A model generated the notes under the pieces. That model had not been told where the DNA came from and searched no databases. It saw only the letters and a list, made by a program, of their open reading frames with translations. A DNA stretch of 64,000 bases from Symsagittifera roscoffensis (Eukaryota > Xenacoelomorpha > Acoela > Convolutidae), in NCBI RefSeq assembly GCF_963678635.1, contig NC_087069.1, positions 43,538,688-43,602,687 on the forward strand. Reading direction: 5' to 3'. A program made the position numbers and the translations under genes. This document shows, piece after piece, positions 22,888 through 32,379 of the stretch (positions are counted from its first letter, which is position 1; the number at the start of each line of letters is the position of its first letter).

Positions 22888-23421
22888 TCATTCATCTCTC
22901 GTCTTCGGATTCTTTTCCTCACCAGTCATGTGTCGGTTTAGCATCAGGAGGTACTCCACTAGCAGCGTCTTTAGCCCTGCAGCACACTTATATGAGTAGG
23001 TGTCAATGCTCGAGTGGGTTTTCCCCATCGACAGGGGCTCCCCATATTTCGTTAGTCGATGAAATGACACCAGTTCACCATGGGTCAGGAGCACCAGTGC
23101 CAGATACCCGTCAATCCGGAGTGTTTCCACACCCCGACTGAACATATACGCTGGACCCATATTGAATAGGTACCTCGGGTAAACAAGGTACAGTGCCAAC
23201 AACAAGCTGATGGGTATGCTCAGGATTTCTTGTACAAAGGCTCCAAAGATGGTCTCCTTTGCACCAAACACTCCAGCCATGAACTCCTTTCCCCAACAAG
23301 GACTCAAGAACTCAAGAATCTCGTGATTCCTTCTCGTCTTCAGCTCGCCCTTTGCGTGCTCCTTCCAGAATCCTCCGATTGTGACCTCGTTTGCAGTTGT
23401 GACGAACCTGATCACCGTCAT
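22888..23421 (-). CDS. Accessory ORF F: 177-residue protein with a hydrophobic segment
   Basis: Minus-strand frame immediately upstream of ORF G, with a 19-base gap. Residues around 65-90 are hydrophobic (VQEILSIPISLLLALYLVYP) and could be a membrane helix or a buried core helix. The ending is charged (GEEKNPKTRDE). No family recognised. Confidence 0.5.
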   Translation of the reverse strand: MTVIRFVTTANEVTIGGFWKEHAKGELKTRRNHEILEFLSPCWGKEFMAGVFGAKETIFGAFVQEILSIPISLLLALYLVYPRYLFNMGPAYMFSRGVETLRIDGYLALVLLTHGELVSFHRLTKYGEPLSMGKTHSSIDTYSYKCAAGLKTLLVEYLLMLNRHMTGEEKNPKTRDE

Positions 23422-23907
23422 CTACCTCTTCTCGGCCACTTCCAACTGCTCCTCAAGAAAATTCCAGAATTGCTTCACAAGAGGTGGGGCATTCTCCTTC
23501 GTCTTCTCCGTAGCGTTTTCCAGCCTTGGTGTCAGGAATGGCCACCTGCCTCTTTCTTGCGTCAATCGATACCCCATCGACTCCAGTTGCTTCTCTGTTG
23601 CAGCCACGTTCTTTCTTTCATTGCTCGGTCACCTCGACTTACTGGTGGAGCTCGTAATAGTCAAGTCCATGCTTCGACACCACAAGCTCGCCGTCAGGTG
23701 AGTTATTATTGGATGGTCGTCCCCTATAACCGGACTGAACTTGAGTTGTCTGGCGAAGTTCGATATCTCCAGCAAGAGGACCTCGTCCAACACAACGATA
23801 TCTGCTAACTCGTAGAAGCCCCTCAACGCGTGGGACACATCCGCCCACGCCGCCGCCAGTTCGTCGGTTCCAACTCCCGATTGGGAGCTGCCATCAGGAT
23901 CCGCCAT
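23422..23907 (-). CDS. Accessory ORFs D and E: short frames between the SGNH-type region and ORF F
   Basis: Two short minus-strand frames, 23629-23907 (92 residues) and 23422-23607 (61 residues), fill the space between ORFs C and F in the element's coding direction. The first is rich in Leu, Asp and Ala with a hydrophobic ELADIVVLDEVLLLEIS stretch. The second is basic and helical. Neither is recognised; either may be part of a larger ancestral ORF. Confidence 0.4.
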
Positions 23908-24839
23908 GCATTTCCCTCAGCTTTTAAGATCAAGACCGCATACACAAACTGCAGAGCGGGAGGCATGCTAGCGTACCCGGGGGACGTCGTGAACACCACT
24001 CTTGTCTTGGATCCAAACCGCGAGGTAACGTTCTCCTGTACCTCATTCATCGCTGCAAATAACGTCTGGATAGCTTCCCAGATTCTCTTCGGCGCCGGTT
24101 CATCGCCCTTGAGCTGCTCAAGAAACCCAGTCGCATGCAGGTGGTCATTCAATCCCGCAAACAGTAGTAGCTCGGGCTCGCACGGCATCTCCGATTTTAT
24201 TGCTACCACCAAGGTTAACATTTGATTCAGCTCGGCTCCTGGCAGTGAGTATACCAAAGTCTCCGGCCAGAACAACTTGGGAGAGGTTCCCTCGAAGTCC
24301 GATCCCGCTACGATGATCAACCTCGCAGCAGCTGGATCTGCTCTGTCGTATACTGCCAAGGTCTTGGCCAATTGGGTGTTCCCGCAGGGTTTCCCGTATC
24401 TAGGGTCGTCCGCCAACCTCGTTCCTTCATAAGCGGCATCTGGCAATTCCATCTCTCTTGGGTCCAATAGTTTGTCTACCACCCTCAACTGCGCTCGATG
24501 CTTGGGAGGCTCCACTATGAGTCCCGGACTCCCCAGCAACTTGAGAGGCCTGTAATTGATAGGTATAATGACTGATTTTGTGGGAATCCCCGTCAATTCC
24601 GCCGTCTCCATTATTCTTGCTCTTGAGAAATGCGTCTCGTGAGCCTTCAACCAGTCCACGCACTGGTGTCTACTCAAGTCCTCATGTGACACTCGCTCGA
24701 GACCCAGAGCTTCCGCCAACTCTTGTCTGCATTCCAGGTCTTCCAAGTACAGCTCCTTTACCTTCTCCAGATATCTCGACCGACTGGTCTCCGCCGGTCT
24801 CTCCACCCTCTTGCTCTCCACCACTACCACCGAGGACAC
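23823..24839 (-). CDS. Accessory ORF C: 338 residues, possible divergent SGNH-like fold
   Basis: Begins with a charged helical N-terminus (RYLEKVKELYLEDLECRQELAEAL), then a central domain with three spaced motifs: RLIIVAGSDFEG (about residue 180), VYSLPGAELNQM (about 205) and ELLLFAGLNDHLHATG (about 235). The spacing resembles blocks I (GDS), II (G) and III (GxND) of SGNH hydrolases, and a later FTTSPGYASMPP could sit near block V. The match is by motif and order only. It follows the better SGNH candidate directly, so the pair could be a duplicated or two-domain esterase. Unrelated alpha/beta folds remain possible. Confidence 0.5.
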   Translation of the reverse strand: MSSVVVVESKRVERPAETSRSRYLEKVKELYLEDLECRQELAEALGLERVSHEDLSRHQCVDWLKAHETHFSRARIMETAELTGIPTKSVIIPINYRPLKLLGSPGLIVEPPKHRAQLRVVDKLLDPREMELPDAAYEGTRLADDPRYGKPCGNTQLAKTLAVYDRADPAAARLIIVAGSDFEGTSPKLFWPETLVYSLPGAELNQMLTLVVAIKSEMPCEPELLLFAGLNDHLHATGFLEQLKGDEPAPKRIWEAIQTLFAAMNEVQENVTSRFGSKTRVVFTTSPGYASMPPALQFVYAVLILKAEGNAWRILMAAPNRELEPTNWRRRGRMCPTR

Positions 24840-25650
24840 TACCGAGCTCTGAGGAGTTGATGACGTTGCCTCCTCGGCCTGGTAATTGGTGCGACATCTG
24901 GTAATCTGGTCCGGCTGCTCCTCGAGCTGTCTCTAGAATCGGCCGTCGCCCCCAGGCGACTGGATAAAGTTCTTGAGGTAAGGAAAGGTGGATTTGGAGG
25001 TGGTCCGAATGTGATTTGGGCCGTCTCCAGCAATTCTGCCTCCAACGCGCTTATGTGCCTTTGGAAGACATCATTCAACCATTCCACTCCCCTAGGCCTG
25101 TCAAAGTGGATCCCGTCTGAGGATGAATCGTCGGGGAAAACAGATCGCTCCATCTGCTCGGCTACGTCCAGTAATCCAACGGGAAGGACACTCCTTTGAT
25201 GTATTTGCCTGATTATTTCGTTCAGGTTTCGCACCTTCGTATTCATTTCCATCGCGTGTTGGTCCGCCTTCATGTTGTAGGGAATGGTACACACCGTGAG
25301 AATGGCAGGATCCATTTGAATCCGCAATTCCTCAAGGATGCAGCTCATCTTGTCATGTAGCTTCATCACCTTCCTTGACTCCCCCCTGGACACGTCATTC
25401 GTCCCGATCATTAGAGTCACCGTATATACTCTTGCCATCCCTAGCATCTCAAGTGATGCCAAAATGTCTGTGGCATCGCAGCTCCAGCGAAACTCAAGAT
25501 CCCCGTTTGCCAATGTGATTGAATCCGGGTCAGCACCCGCAGCAGGCTGTCCCCTATAACTAGATGGACCGCCCCCTCTGGTACACGTGGCTGCGTGAGG
25601 TATTCCACCCAAGCCGCGTCATGGAAGCAATCCCTCCTGACTCTTTGTGC
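24839..25650 (-). CDS. Accessory region B: SGNH/GDSL-hydrolase-like domain
   Basis: Minus-strand coding region carrying the SGNH signature in order: LVIGDSLLRVL (GDS, block I, about 25555-25590), MIGTNDVSRGE (GxND, block III, about 25380-25415) and SSDGIHFDRPRGVEWL (DxxH-type block V, about 25080-25130). SGNH hydrolases are esterases or lipases with Ser, Gly, Asn and His catalytic positions. Similar domains are known in ORF1 of CR1/L2-type LINEs and in viral hemagglutinin-esterases. Presence downstream of pol in a Gypsy-like element is unusual. The substrate is unknown. Confidence 0.65.
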
Positions 25651-26826
25651 CGTGCTCCAATCCATGCGATTGTGCCTGTGGTACCTGCCATCCGAGTTCT
25701 TCTTGTAGCTTGAGATTACCACACTCCTGATCGGTTGCTCCCTACACGTCGGGGGTAGCTCCACTCTTGCTGGAATCTCACGATTCCTTAGTTGTAGCCT
25801 CTCGTTCAATTCTTTCAGACGTGACGAGCTGCCGCTCACCTGACTGCTGCTCGGGGTTGAACTCGGGGTATACCCAGGCAGTGCGACGTCCATCAATGGA
25901 CGTATCGGTTGTGTCTCTAGGCCACGCAGGGAGGACGTTGACTCAGTCGGTATCCATACCTCCAAACCCTCATTCATATGTTCCTGAGCCGCGCGGTCAA
26001 GGTTAAACCGTCCTTTCGATCTGGGAGCTTCGTTCACCTCCATACGTGACTCTGATCTTGAGCCGGTAACCATTCGCTCCTTGGGCCTGGCTCCCTTTTG
26101 CATATCGAGCTCGCGCTGTCGTTGCTGGATTCTCTCAAGTTCCGACTTCAGCTGTTCACAATTCGCGGCATTTTCTCGCACCCTTTGTTCTTGCTGATGC
26201 TCGGCCTTCAGCATATCAAGTTCCCTCCGCGCTTGGTCCTTTTCGACGACCGTCTGATCTCTCGTAAAATTCGCCTGATCTCTCTCGAGCTTCGCTTGAT
26301 CCCGGTCGAGGTTCGCTTTGTTCCTCTCCCTCTGTGTCCTCTCAAGTTCTCTCTTCAGAGTACTGAGGTCCGGATACGCTTCTCCCGTTTGTTGCGCTCG
26401 CGTCATCGATGGTATCTTACTCATGCTCTGGCCCGCTGATCTTGCTGATGGTCTGATCGGTAGTGGGAAATCCCCTGCGCCATACTCGGTGTTGTTGCTC
26501 AAGCCAGGGTTCCTCGCCAAGTCGAAACCCCTCACTCCTCCATCCACATTACAAGACAGCCATCTGGGTTGCTCTTGGTTGGATATTCCTTCAGTGGTGT
26601 AGCCGACCATGAGAACCGCTTCGGTTGCAGACTCCCGCCATTCGCCCTGCTCTTCCAATTGAAGGATGGCGTTCAGCATCACCGCCATTCTCTCATCCAC
26701 TTGGGTGTAATTCAGATCCCTCAGGCGTCTGTATAGCTCATCAAGCGTGGACTTCTTCAGAGCCGCGGGCATGGACTTCCAAAATCGATCTGCCATTATT
26801 TCTGGATGATCTTGCTCACGTACCAA
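25441..26826 (-). CDS. Accessory ORF A: 461 residues with long coiled coil
   Basis: The N-terminal ~100 residues are helical and acidic. Residues about 165-250 are a highly charged heptad-like coiled coil with repeated E-R-D-Q-A units (KLERDQANFTRDQTVVEKDQ). Then follow a basic/Ser-rich linker and a C-terminal segment that runs into the SGNH block I. The coiled coil suggests oligomerisation, reminiscent of LINE ORF1 proteins that pair a coiled coil with an esterase domain. That comparison is inference. Confidence 0.6.
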   Translation of the reverse strand: MVREQDHPEIMADRFWKSMPAALKKSTLDELYRRLRDLNYTQVDERMAVMLNAILQLEEQGEWRESATEAVLMVGYTTEGISNQEQPRWLSCNVDGGVRGFDLARNPGLSNNTEYGAGDFPLPIRPSARSAGQSMSKIPSMTRAQQTGEAYPDLSTLKRELERTQRERNKANLDRDQAKLERDQANFTRDQTVVEKDQARRELDMLKAEHQQEQRVRENAANCEQLKSELERIQQRQRELDMQKGARPKERMVTGSRSESRMEVNEAPRSKGRFNLDRAAQEHMNEGLEVWIPTESTSSLRGLETQPIRPLMDVALPGYTPSSTPSSSQVSGSSSRLKELNERLQLRNREIPARVELPPTCREQPIRSVVISSYKKNSDGRYHRHNRMDWSTAQRVRRDCFHDAAWVEYLTQPRVPEGAVHLVIGDSLLRVLTRIQSHWQTGILSFAGAAMPQTFWHHLRC

Positions 26827-26960
26827 CTTGAGAATTACCTTGCCACTTGAGAATTACCTTGCCACTTGAGAATTACCTTACCACTTGAGAATTACCTTGC
26901 CACTTGAGAATTAGCGTACCACTTGAGAATTAGCGTACCAACTTGAGTATTTGAGAATTA
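26826..26960. repeat. 19-bp minisatellite, seven copies, between pol and accessory ORFs
   Basis: ACTTGAGAATTACCTTGCC repeats with starts at 26826, 26845, 26864, 26883, 26902, 26921 and 26941; the later copies vary (TTAGCGTACC). It sits just upstream of accessory ORF A in element orientation, where a leader, internal promoter or splice acceptor for a downstream transcript might be expected. Each unit contains the hexamer CTTGAG. Confidence 0.85.
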
Positions 26961-27317
26961 ACTCCTTCAAGTGTTGTTCAACTGTGTGTTCGTTCAATAA
27001 CTTCTTTTTCTTTCAATTGAGTGTAGTTGGGTAGTCAATTTGACTTTACCAAATCAATCTGAAAATAACACTTAACTTTTAGATTAACATGCTATGTTCC
27101 TAACCTAAAACCCCCCTGCCATTATAGTTAAAACCTTATCCTTTTCGTTCTACTAAAATAGCTCAATTGAAAGTTTTCTAAAAGCATGCAGATTCATTTT
27201 ATGTTTTAGCACCATCAATCATTTAAAATTTAATTGTCATGCCAATCACTTTTAAGATCGAGATCCCTTTAACTCGAGATCCCTTTATGCCCAACTCAAG
27301 ACCCCCATGTACCTGAC
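26961..27317. other. Non-coding spacer between the macro-domain ORF and accessory ORFs
   Basis: AT-rich relative to the surrounding element, with no coding signal. Together with the adjacent minisatellite it separates pol from the accessory block by about 490 bp, which suggests a separate or spliced transcript for the downstream ORFs. Confidence 0.5.
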
Positions 27318-28733
27318 TTAGGCGATACTCAGGTAGTATTTCTTGTGCAGATGTACCATTATCTCCGTTTCCGCGAAGACCACGTGTAGGATAGCATATA
27401 GTTCCCTTGGGCTCATTTTGCCCCTGTTCGGGTCGTAGACCGGCATTGAGACCTCTGTTATTCTTCTTTCGATCATGAAATCCCGCAGTTTCGTTAGCGC
27501 CAACATCACGTGTTCAGGATCGCTCGTGTTCCTTTCACTGACCATCGTCACCAAGAAGCACAGGTATTTGCCTGGGACTTGTGCTACTGATGGTGGAAGC
27601 GCAGCCATTCCTCCCAGCCCCGGTCTCTGTCTAAACAGAAACTCCACGTTCTGGTACTCTCTCTTGAAGTCGGCCTCCAGTCTTGATTTGAAACTCATGT
27701 CCGCCGTGATACAGATTGCGCTAGTCCTGTCTGACAGAATGAAGTCACTATCCGTTATCAGGATGTTTTCTGAGTATTCGTTTGGTATTTCAAACTTCGT
27801 TTTGAAATTCCGTCCTATGGTAGGCTCAGCCTCCTCCCCATCTAGTTCCAGTCCGCTCGTTTCTCTCACTTCCCTGAGTTTCTTCATCATCAAATTTTCG
27901 GTGTGCGTAAGTCCTACCCCCTTTCCCCGGACAAAAATATTTATCGACGTCCCCGTCGATGGTGCTGGGTCCAAATTGTCTGGTGGAATCTCGAGCGGCC
28001 TGTCTGTTGCTGTCCAGCCGAAGAGGGGATTTTCCGTTTTCATGTGCTTTCCCGCTGATACGTCAACTTGTTGTATGCGTTGTCCTTCGTGGCATCCGTT
28101 CTTGACATCGCGCATCCATTCTAATATCCTCAAGTTCGTATTCTCCCTTCTCTCTATCTCGCTCTGTTCCAAATCCGTCTCCCATTCTGGTGTCGAGTAG
28201 TCTTCCTGTGGGTAGTATTCATTATCATTGATAATTTGCCATTCATCATCGGCTGCCAGTTCGCCCACACTTAGTAGCTCCTTGCTTAGGTCATCGGGCT
28301 GTATCTTATCAATCAGGAAATCGTCTCCGTACCTGTTGTACCTCATGCCTGTCCGTTTGCGATTGCCACTCCTTGTTCCCGCTGGTATTGACAAGTCTGG
28401 TTCTGTCCACTTCGGCACCTCACCTTGTTCCGGATCGTTCCAGTCTTCTTCCACAAAGGATTCCGCCTCGGAGTCCGCTTCTATCTTTTCATTGTCGACC
28501 AAACTCAAGTTCTCGTTGCCATCAGTTTTCTCTCTGGTGCCTCTTTCGTTCACTTCACACGCTGGCTCCACCAGTAGGTACTCAAGTCCCTCCATGTCCT
28601 GTGGTATACACCAGTCCTCTGGGGATGGGACGTGAGGCTTCAGATTTTCATAATGTGCTGCTCGCCCCGTACTCAAGCGGTAGAACCGTCCTTGTGTTGA
28701 TGTACTTCCGTTATCATGACTGGTCCTCTCCAT
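27318..28733 (-). CDS. End of pol: acidic linker plus TARG1/OARD1-like macro domain
   Basis: Minus-strand frame of 471 residues. The first ~280 are acidic and probably disordered (many E/D, plus SAGTRSGNRKRTG-like basic islands). The last ~140 read as a macro domain of the OARD1/TARG1 (ALC1-like) type: SAICITADMSFKSRLEADF matches the family's CISADF..GAGIA..FK start. KYLCFLVTMVSERNTSDPE matches its YLITK..S..PTYE strand and loop. LRDFMIERRITEVSMPVYD matches ....C....V..LSMPRIGCG. The end, FAETEIMVHLH, matches VF..T.I.I.VY. Such domains bind ADP-ribose and in cells remove ADP-ribose from glutamate or act on O-acetyl-ADP-ribose. Viral macro domains counter host ADP-ribosylation; a similar role here is inference. 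Confidence 0.7.
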   Translation of the reverse strand: MERTSHDNGSTSTQGRFYRLSTGRAAHYENLKPHVPSPEDWCIPQDMEGLEYLLVEPACEVNERGTREKTDGNENLSLVDNEKIEADSEAESFVEEDWNDPEQGEVPKWTEPDLSIPAGTRSGNRKRTGMRYNRYGDDFLIDKIQPDDLSKELLSVGELAADDEWQIINDNEYYPQEDYSTPEWETDLEQSEIERRENTNLRILEWMRDVKNGCHEGQRIQQVDVSAGKHMKTENPLFGWTATDRPLEIPPDNLDPAPSTGTSINIFVRGKGVGLTHTENLMMKKLREVRETSGLELDGEEAEPTIGRNFKTKFEIPNEYSENILITDSDFILSDRTSAICITADMSFKSRLEADFKREYQNVEFLFRQRPGLGGMAALPPSVAQVPGKYLCFLVTMVSERNTSDPEHVMLALTKLRDFMIERRITEVSMPVYDPNRGKMSPRELYAILHVVFAETEIMVHLHKKYYLSIA

Positions 28734-28899
28734 TTCTTAAGTAGTTTCTTTGTCCCGTTGGGCGGTATGACATTCTGGAAGACAAAGTTATTTTCATTGT
28801 CTTCCAGAAGTTCTGAGGCTGTCTGGAAGACAATGAAAAGACAGCCTCAGAACTTCTTTCATGATATTGTGGAAGAAGTTCTGAGGCTGTCTTTTCATT

Positions 28900-31000
28900 G
28901 TCGAGAACTTGAGTTTGGTCGACAATGAAAAGATAGAAGCGGACTCCGAGGCGGAATCCTTTGTGGAAGAAGACTGGAACGATCCGGAACAAGGTGAGGT
29001 GCCTTGTGTTGATGTACTTCCGTTATCATGACTGGTCCTCTCCATCTTTTAAGTAGTTTCTTTGTCCCGTTGGGCGGTATGACATTCTGGAAGACCCACA
29101 CATTCTGGCCCACTTCATATGGCTTCGCCTGTAATATCTTTTCATCATATTTCTTGCGCTGTCTCATTTGTGCTTGCGCAGTGTTCCTCCTGCAGAGTTC
29201 GTTTAGTTCCTGCTGTCTCCAGGTCGCTTCTTTCACGTAAGCTTGAGGCGACGTCCTCTTCCCTTCGTATTCCGGGTAAAAGAATGTCAGAGGCATTGCT
29301 CTTTCCCTGCCCATCAATATCATGAAAGGACTGATGCCCGTTGTTGAGTGTTGCGTACTGTTGTAGGCCCCTACGACTTGCGGCAGATATTTATCCCAGT
29401 CCGTCATGTATCTTGAGCAGTATACCCTCAAAATATTCACCAACGTTCTATTCTGTCTCTCTACCAGCCCGTTGGTCTGAGGATGGTAGGTTGTCGAGTG
29501 TGCTTGAGCAATGTGTGACCTCTTCATCAACTCCTTTGTCAAGTCCCCCACAAAGGCTTTGCCGTTGTCTGACTGAAAAGTCATCGGAAAGCCGTATCGT
29601 GATATCCAATGCGTTATGAGGTGGTCACAATTCTCCTCTGCAGAGGCTGTCTGACACGGAACTGCTTCTGCCAACTTTGTGAAGTGATCTATTATAAGCA
29701 GTATCTGGTTATATCCCGACTCCGTCATGCAGATCTTTTGATGGTCTATCTGCACCACCTCGTTGAACTCCGAGCTCTCAACGGACTTGAGTGGGAACTT
29801 CATCTTCCTTGGGTCTTTTACCTGCAGGCATGCCAGGCATGCATTCACCCATCTCTCGCAAGTTTTCCTCAATCCTGGCCATTCAAACCTGTGAAGTATT
29901 CTCTGTTGCGCTTTCTCTATCCCCTGGTGCCCCATCTGATCGTGCGATCTGAATAACACCTTCGTCTGATACAATTGTGGTAATATGATGAGGTTGTGCT
30001 TGTGCAATATCTTCTCCTCATCTTTTCTCCTGCACGCTACCACCTCGTCAGCTGTGTGATAGAGTAAATCTTTCTTTTCTTTGTAGGACTGGCTCAAGAT
30101 CTTGTAGCTGTCTTCTTCGAGTTCCCCTTTCTCCTTGGACGCCGTCCGGATCGATTTGGAGAGGTTACTTGTCATCTTGTCATTCTTTTGGGCTCTTATC
30201 AGGTCCGACAGCCTATATCTCGCTTTGACATGTTCCTTTAGTGCCATGATCTGTCCATTCATTTCCCCAGGGTTGTGGATGTCATCATTCAACTTCACGC
30301 TTAATATCCTAATCACGATCTTCATATCATCTTCTGGCACCAGATTTGTTCTGACATTTGAGTTGCATGATAGTTCCCTGAATGGTTTCCTCGATACCGC
30401 AATTTCCTCAAGTTCTTCACCTCCTTGTACTTCTTGTTCATCCAAGTTGTACGTTCCTGAGGAGGGATCTGTTTGTAGCTCCCTGTCGCGGTGTCTCTTC
30501 TTCTCCTCTGCCAGTATCATGCATAGACTATCCTGATCATCGCTGCTCTTTTCCGAGTCTTCATCCCATTCTTCACACTCCCTGGACAATTTCTCTTCTC
30601 CGGTTTCTTCTTCTTCCGTGGACGTGGAGCACTCCCCGGACTCTTGACCTAGTCCCAGATGTTCAGCTTCTTCCTTAAACGCCACTTTCTTCTTCCTAAC
30701 CTGAGTCCGCACAAGTATGTTATCAGGGATTTTGTCAACCAGTGACCGCACGACTTCTTTGCCATCAGTACCGCATCCTCTTGGCGAGTCTGCAATGCCA
30801 ACTGTCTCACTCCTTCGCAGTATCGTGACTTCCGGTTCGTCCCTATCTTTTCCTACGTTCATGAGTTTATCATGTGCCAATTTCTCAAGTAACCTCCACA
30901 AGTCTTCATCTACCTGAGTATCTCCCGTTTCCACCTGGTTGAGATCATAACCTTTTGCCTTGAGCGTCTCTCTCAGATTTTTGACTTGAGCATTATCTCT
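28900..31000 (-). CDS. Pol: integrase region of the LTR element
   Basis: An acidic linker leads into an HHCC zinc-binding domain (HDQMGHQGIEKAQQRILH then CLACLQVK, about 29825-29940). The DDE catalytic core follows, with Asp in VVQIDHQK (about 29745), Asp in FQSDNGKAF (about 29565) and Glu in GLVERQNRT (about 29455). The spacing and the YHPQTNGLVER motif are typical of Gypsy/retroviral integrases, which join element cDNA to the genome. Like the rest of the element it is a fossil; the 3' part of this stretch has been locally rearranged. Confidence 0.9.
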
Positions 31001-32379
31001 ATCGGTATCCCTCGTTTCTTCTTCAAGATCGTTTTCTTTTGGGGCTCTCCCGGTAATTCGGGATGGTCCTCTATCGGTTTGCCCGACTTGTCTAGCCATC
31101 TCGTGAGTGGGAGACTGTCATACGTTTCTTTGTCCATGAAGGAGAAGCCATCTTTAATCTCGGGCCTGTCCGCCTCCCTCTGTTCCTGCCTCTCGTAGAA
31201 CTCCGTCTTCTTACTCAAGCTATCGGCATTCTGATGTTTGTCCCTTGTTCTATGCTCAATTATCATGTTGTACCCATCCAAGCGAACTATCCATCTCCCA
31301 ATGTAGCTCTGGTCCATCGAGTACGTCTTCAGCCAGCTGATTGCCCTGTTGTCGACCCGCAGCTTAAACGGTTCACTGCCTAAATATGCTCTGTATTTCT
31401 CGACAAAAGTAACTACCGCGAACATCTCTGCTTTCGGCACCCCGTACTTCATTTCTGTGTCACTCAAGACTTTGCTCCCGTATGCTATTGGTCTTAATAC
31501 TGGTTTGCACTTTAGCCCCGACCTCTTCATGCATGCAAACACCTCGTCAAGTCGCTCGATGTGATCTTCCAGTGTAGGCGTCGCTATTACCATGTCATCC
31601 ACGTAGCACCTTACCAGATTGCCATACTTCTTTGTCACTCCTATCAGTGCATGTGCCATCAACCGTTGAAAAGTGGCTGTGGCATTGCGAAGGCCAAACG
31701 GCATCCGTTTCCAATGAAACAGCCCCAACTCGCAGGCGAACCCTGTTTTGTCCCTGTCCTGCTTCCTCAACGGGACCTGCCAAAAAGCCGAACCTAAAAT
31801 CAAGAGTCGTAAAAAATTTTTTGCATCACCTAACTTCGAGAGGCTCTCATCAATCCTAGGTATGGGATAGGCATCCTTCACCGTGACGGAGTTCAGATAC
31901 CGAAAGTCACAGCAAAACCTCAATTGGTCGCCTTTCTTTTTAGCCATCTCTACTCCACACGCCCACGGTGACTTGGATGGTTCTATCATGTCATACTCGA
32001 GTAACGTTTCTATTTCTTTCCTACATGCCTCTGATTTGTGGGGGGTCATGCGCCTCGCCCCCTCCCTGTGTGGTACCGCATTCTCTTCAAGTTCTATTTC
32101 ATGCTCAATAAAATTACAACACCCGATGTCTGCCTTATGTCTCGAAAAAACTTCCTCGTTCCGCTCTAGTACGTCCTTGATGGCTTCGAGCTGTCCGTCC
32201 GTCAACTTGCCCCTTAAGTGTTCGATCTCCGGCAGGACCGGTTTATCACTTTGCATTTCATCTAGTGTGGGCCGTTCCGGAAAGTTCGAACAGCTCGATA
32301 GCCCATCGTCCGTCTCTGACTTAAGTGTTTTCACAAGACCTGCTGAACCTTTTTTTTCTTCCATCGTCTCAAGATACAA
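30973..32379 (-). CDS. Pol: reverse transcriptase and RNase H region
   Basis: Contains the conserved RT blocks: LRFCCDFRYLNSVT, DAYPIPRIDESL, MPFGLRNATATFQR and the catalytic RCYVDDMVIA (about 31588-31620). These are followed by RNase H-type sequence (PIAYGSKVLSDTEMKYGV, then EHRTRDKHQNADSLSK). This is the enzyme that copies element RNA to DNA. Motif order and sequence place it with Ty3/Gypsy elements. Confidence 0.9.
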   Translation of the reverse strand: MYLETMEEKKGSAGLVKTLKSETDDGLSSCSNFPERPTLDEMQSDKPVLPEIEHLRGKLTDGQLEAIKDVLERNEEVFSRHKADIGCCNFIEHEIELEENAVPHREGARRMTPHKSEACRKEIETLLEYDMIEPSKSPWACGVEMAKKKGDQLRFCCDFRYLNSVTVKDAYPIPRIDESLSKLGDAKNFLRLLILGSAFWQVPLRKQDRDKTGFACELGLFHWKRMPFGLRNATATFQRLMAHALIGVTKKYGNLVRCYVDDMVIATPTLEDHIERLDEVFACMKRSGLKCKPVLRPIAYGSKVLSDTEMKYGVPKAEMFAVVTFVEKYRAYLGSEPFKLRVDNRAISWLKTYSMDQSYIGRWIVRLDGYNMIIEHRTRDKHQNADSLSKKTEFYERQEQREADRPEIKDGFSFMDKETYDSLPLTRWLDKSGKPIEDHPELPGEPQKKTILKKKRGIPIEIMLKSKI

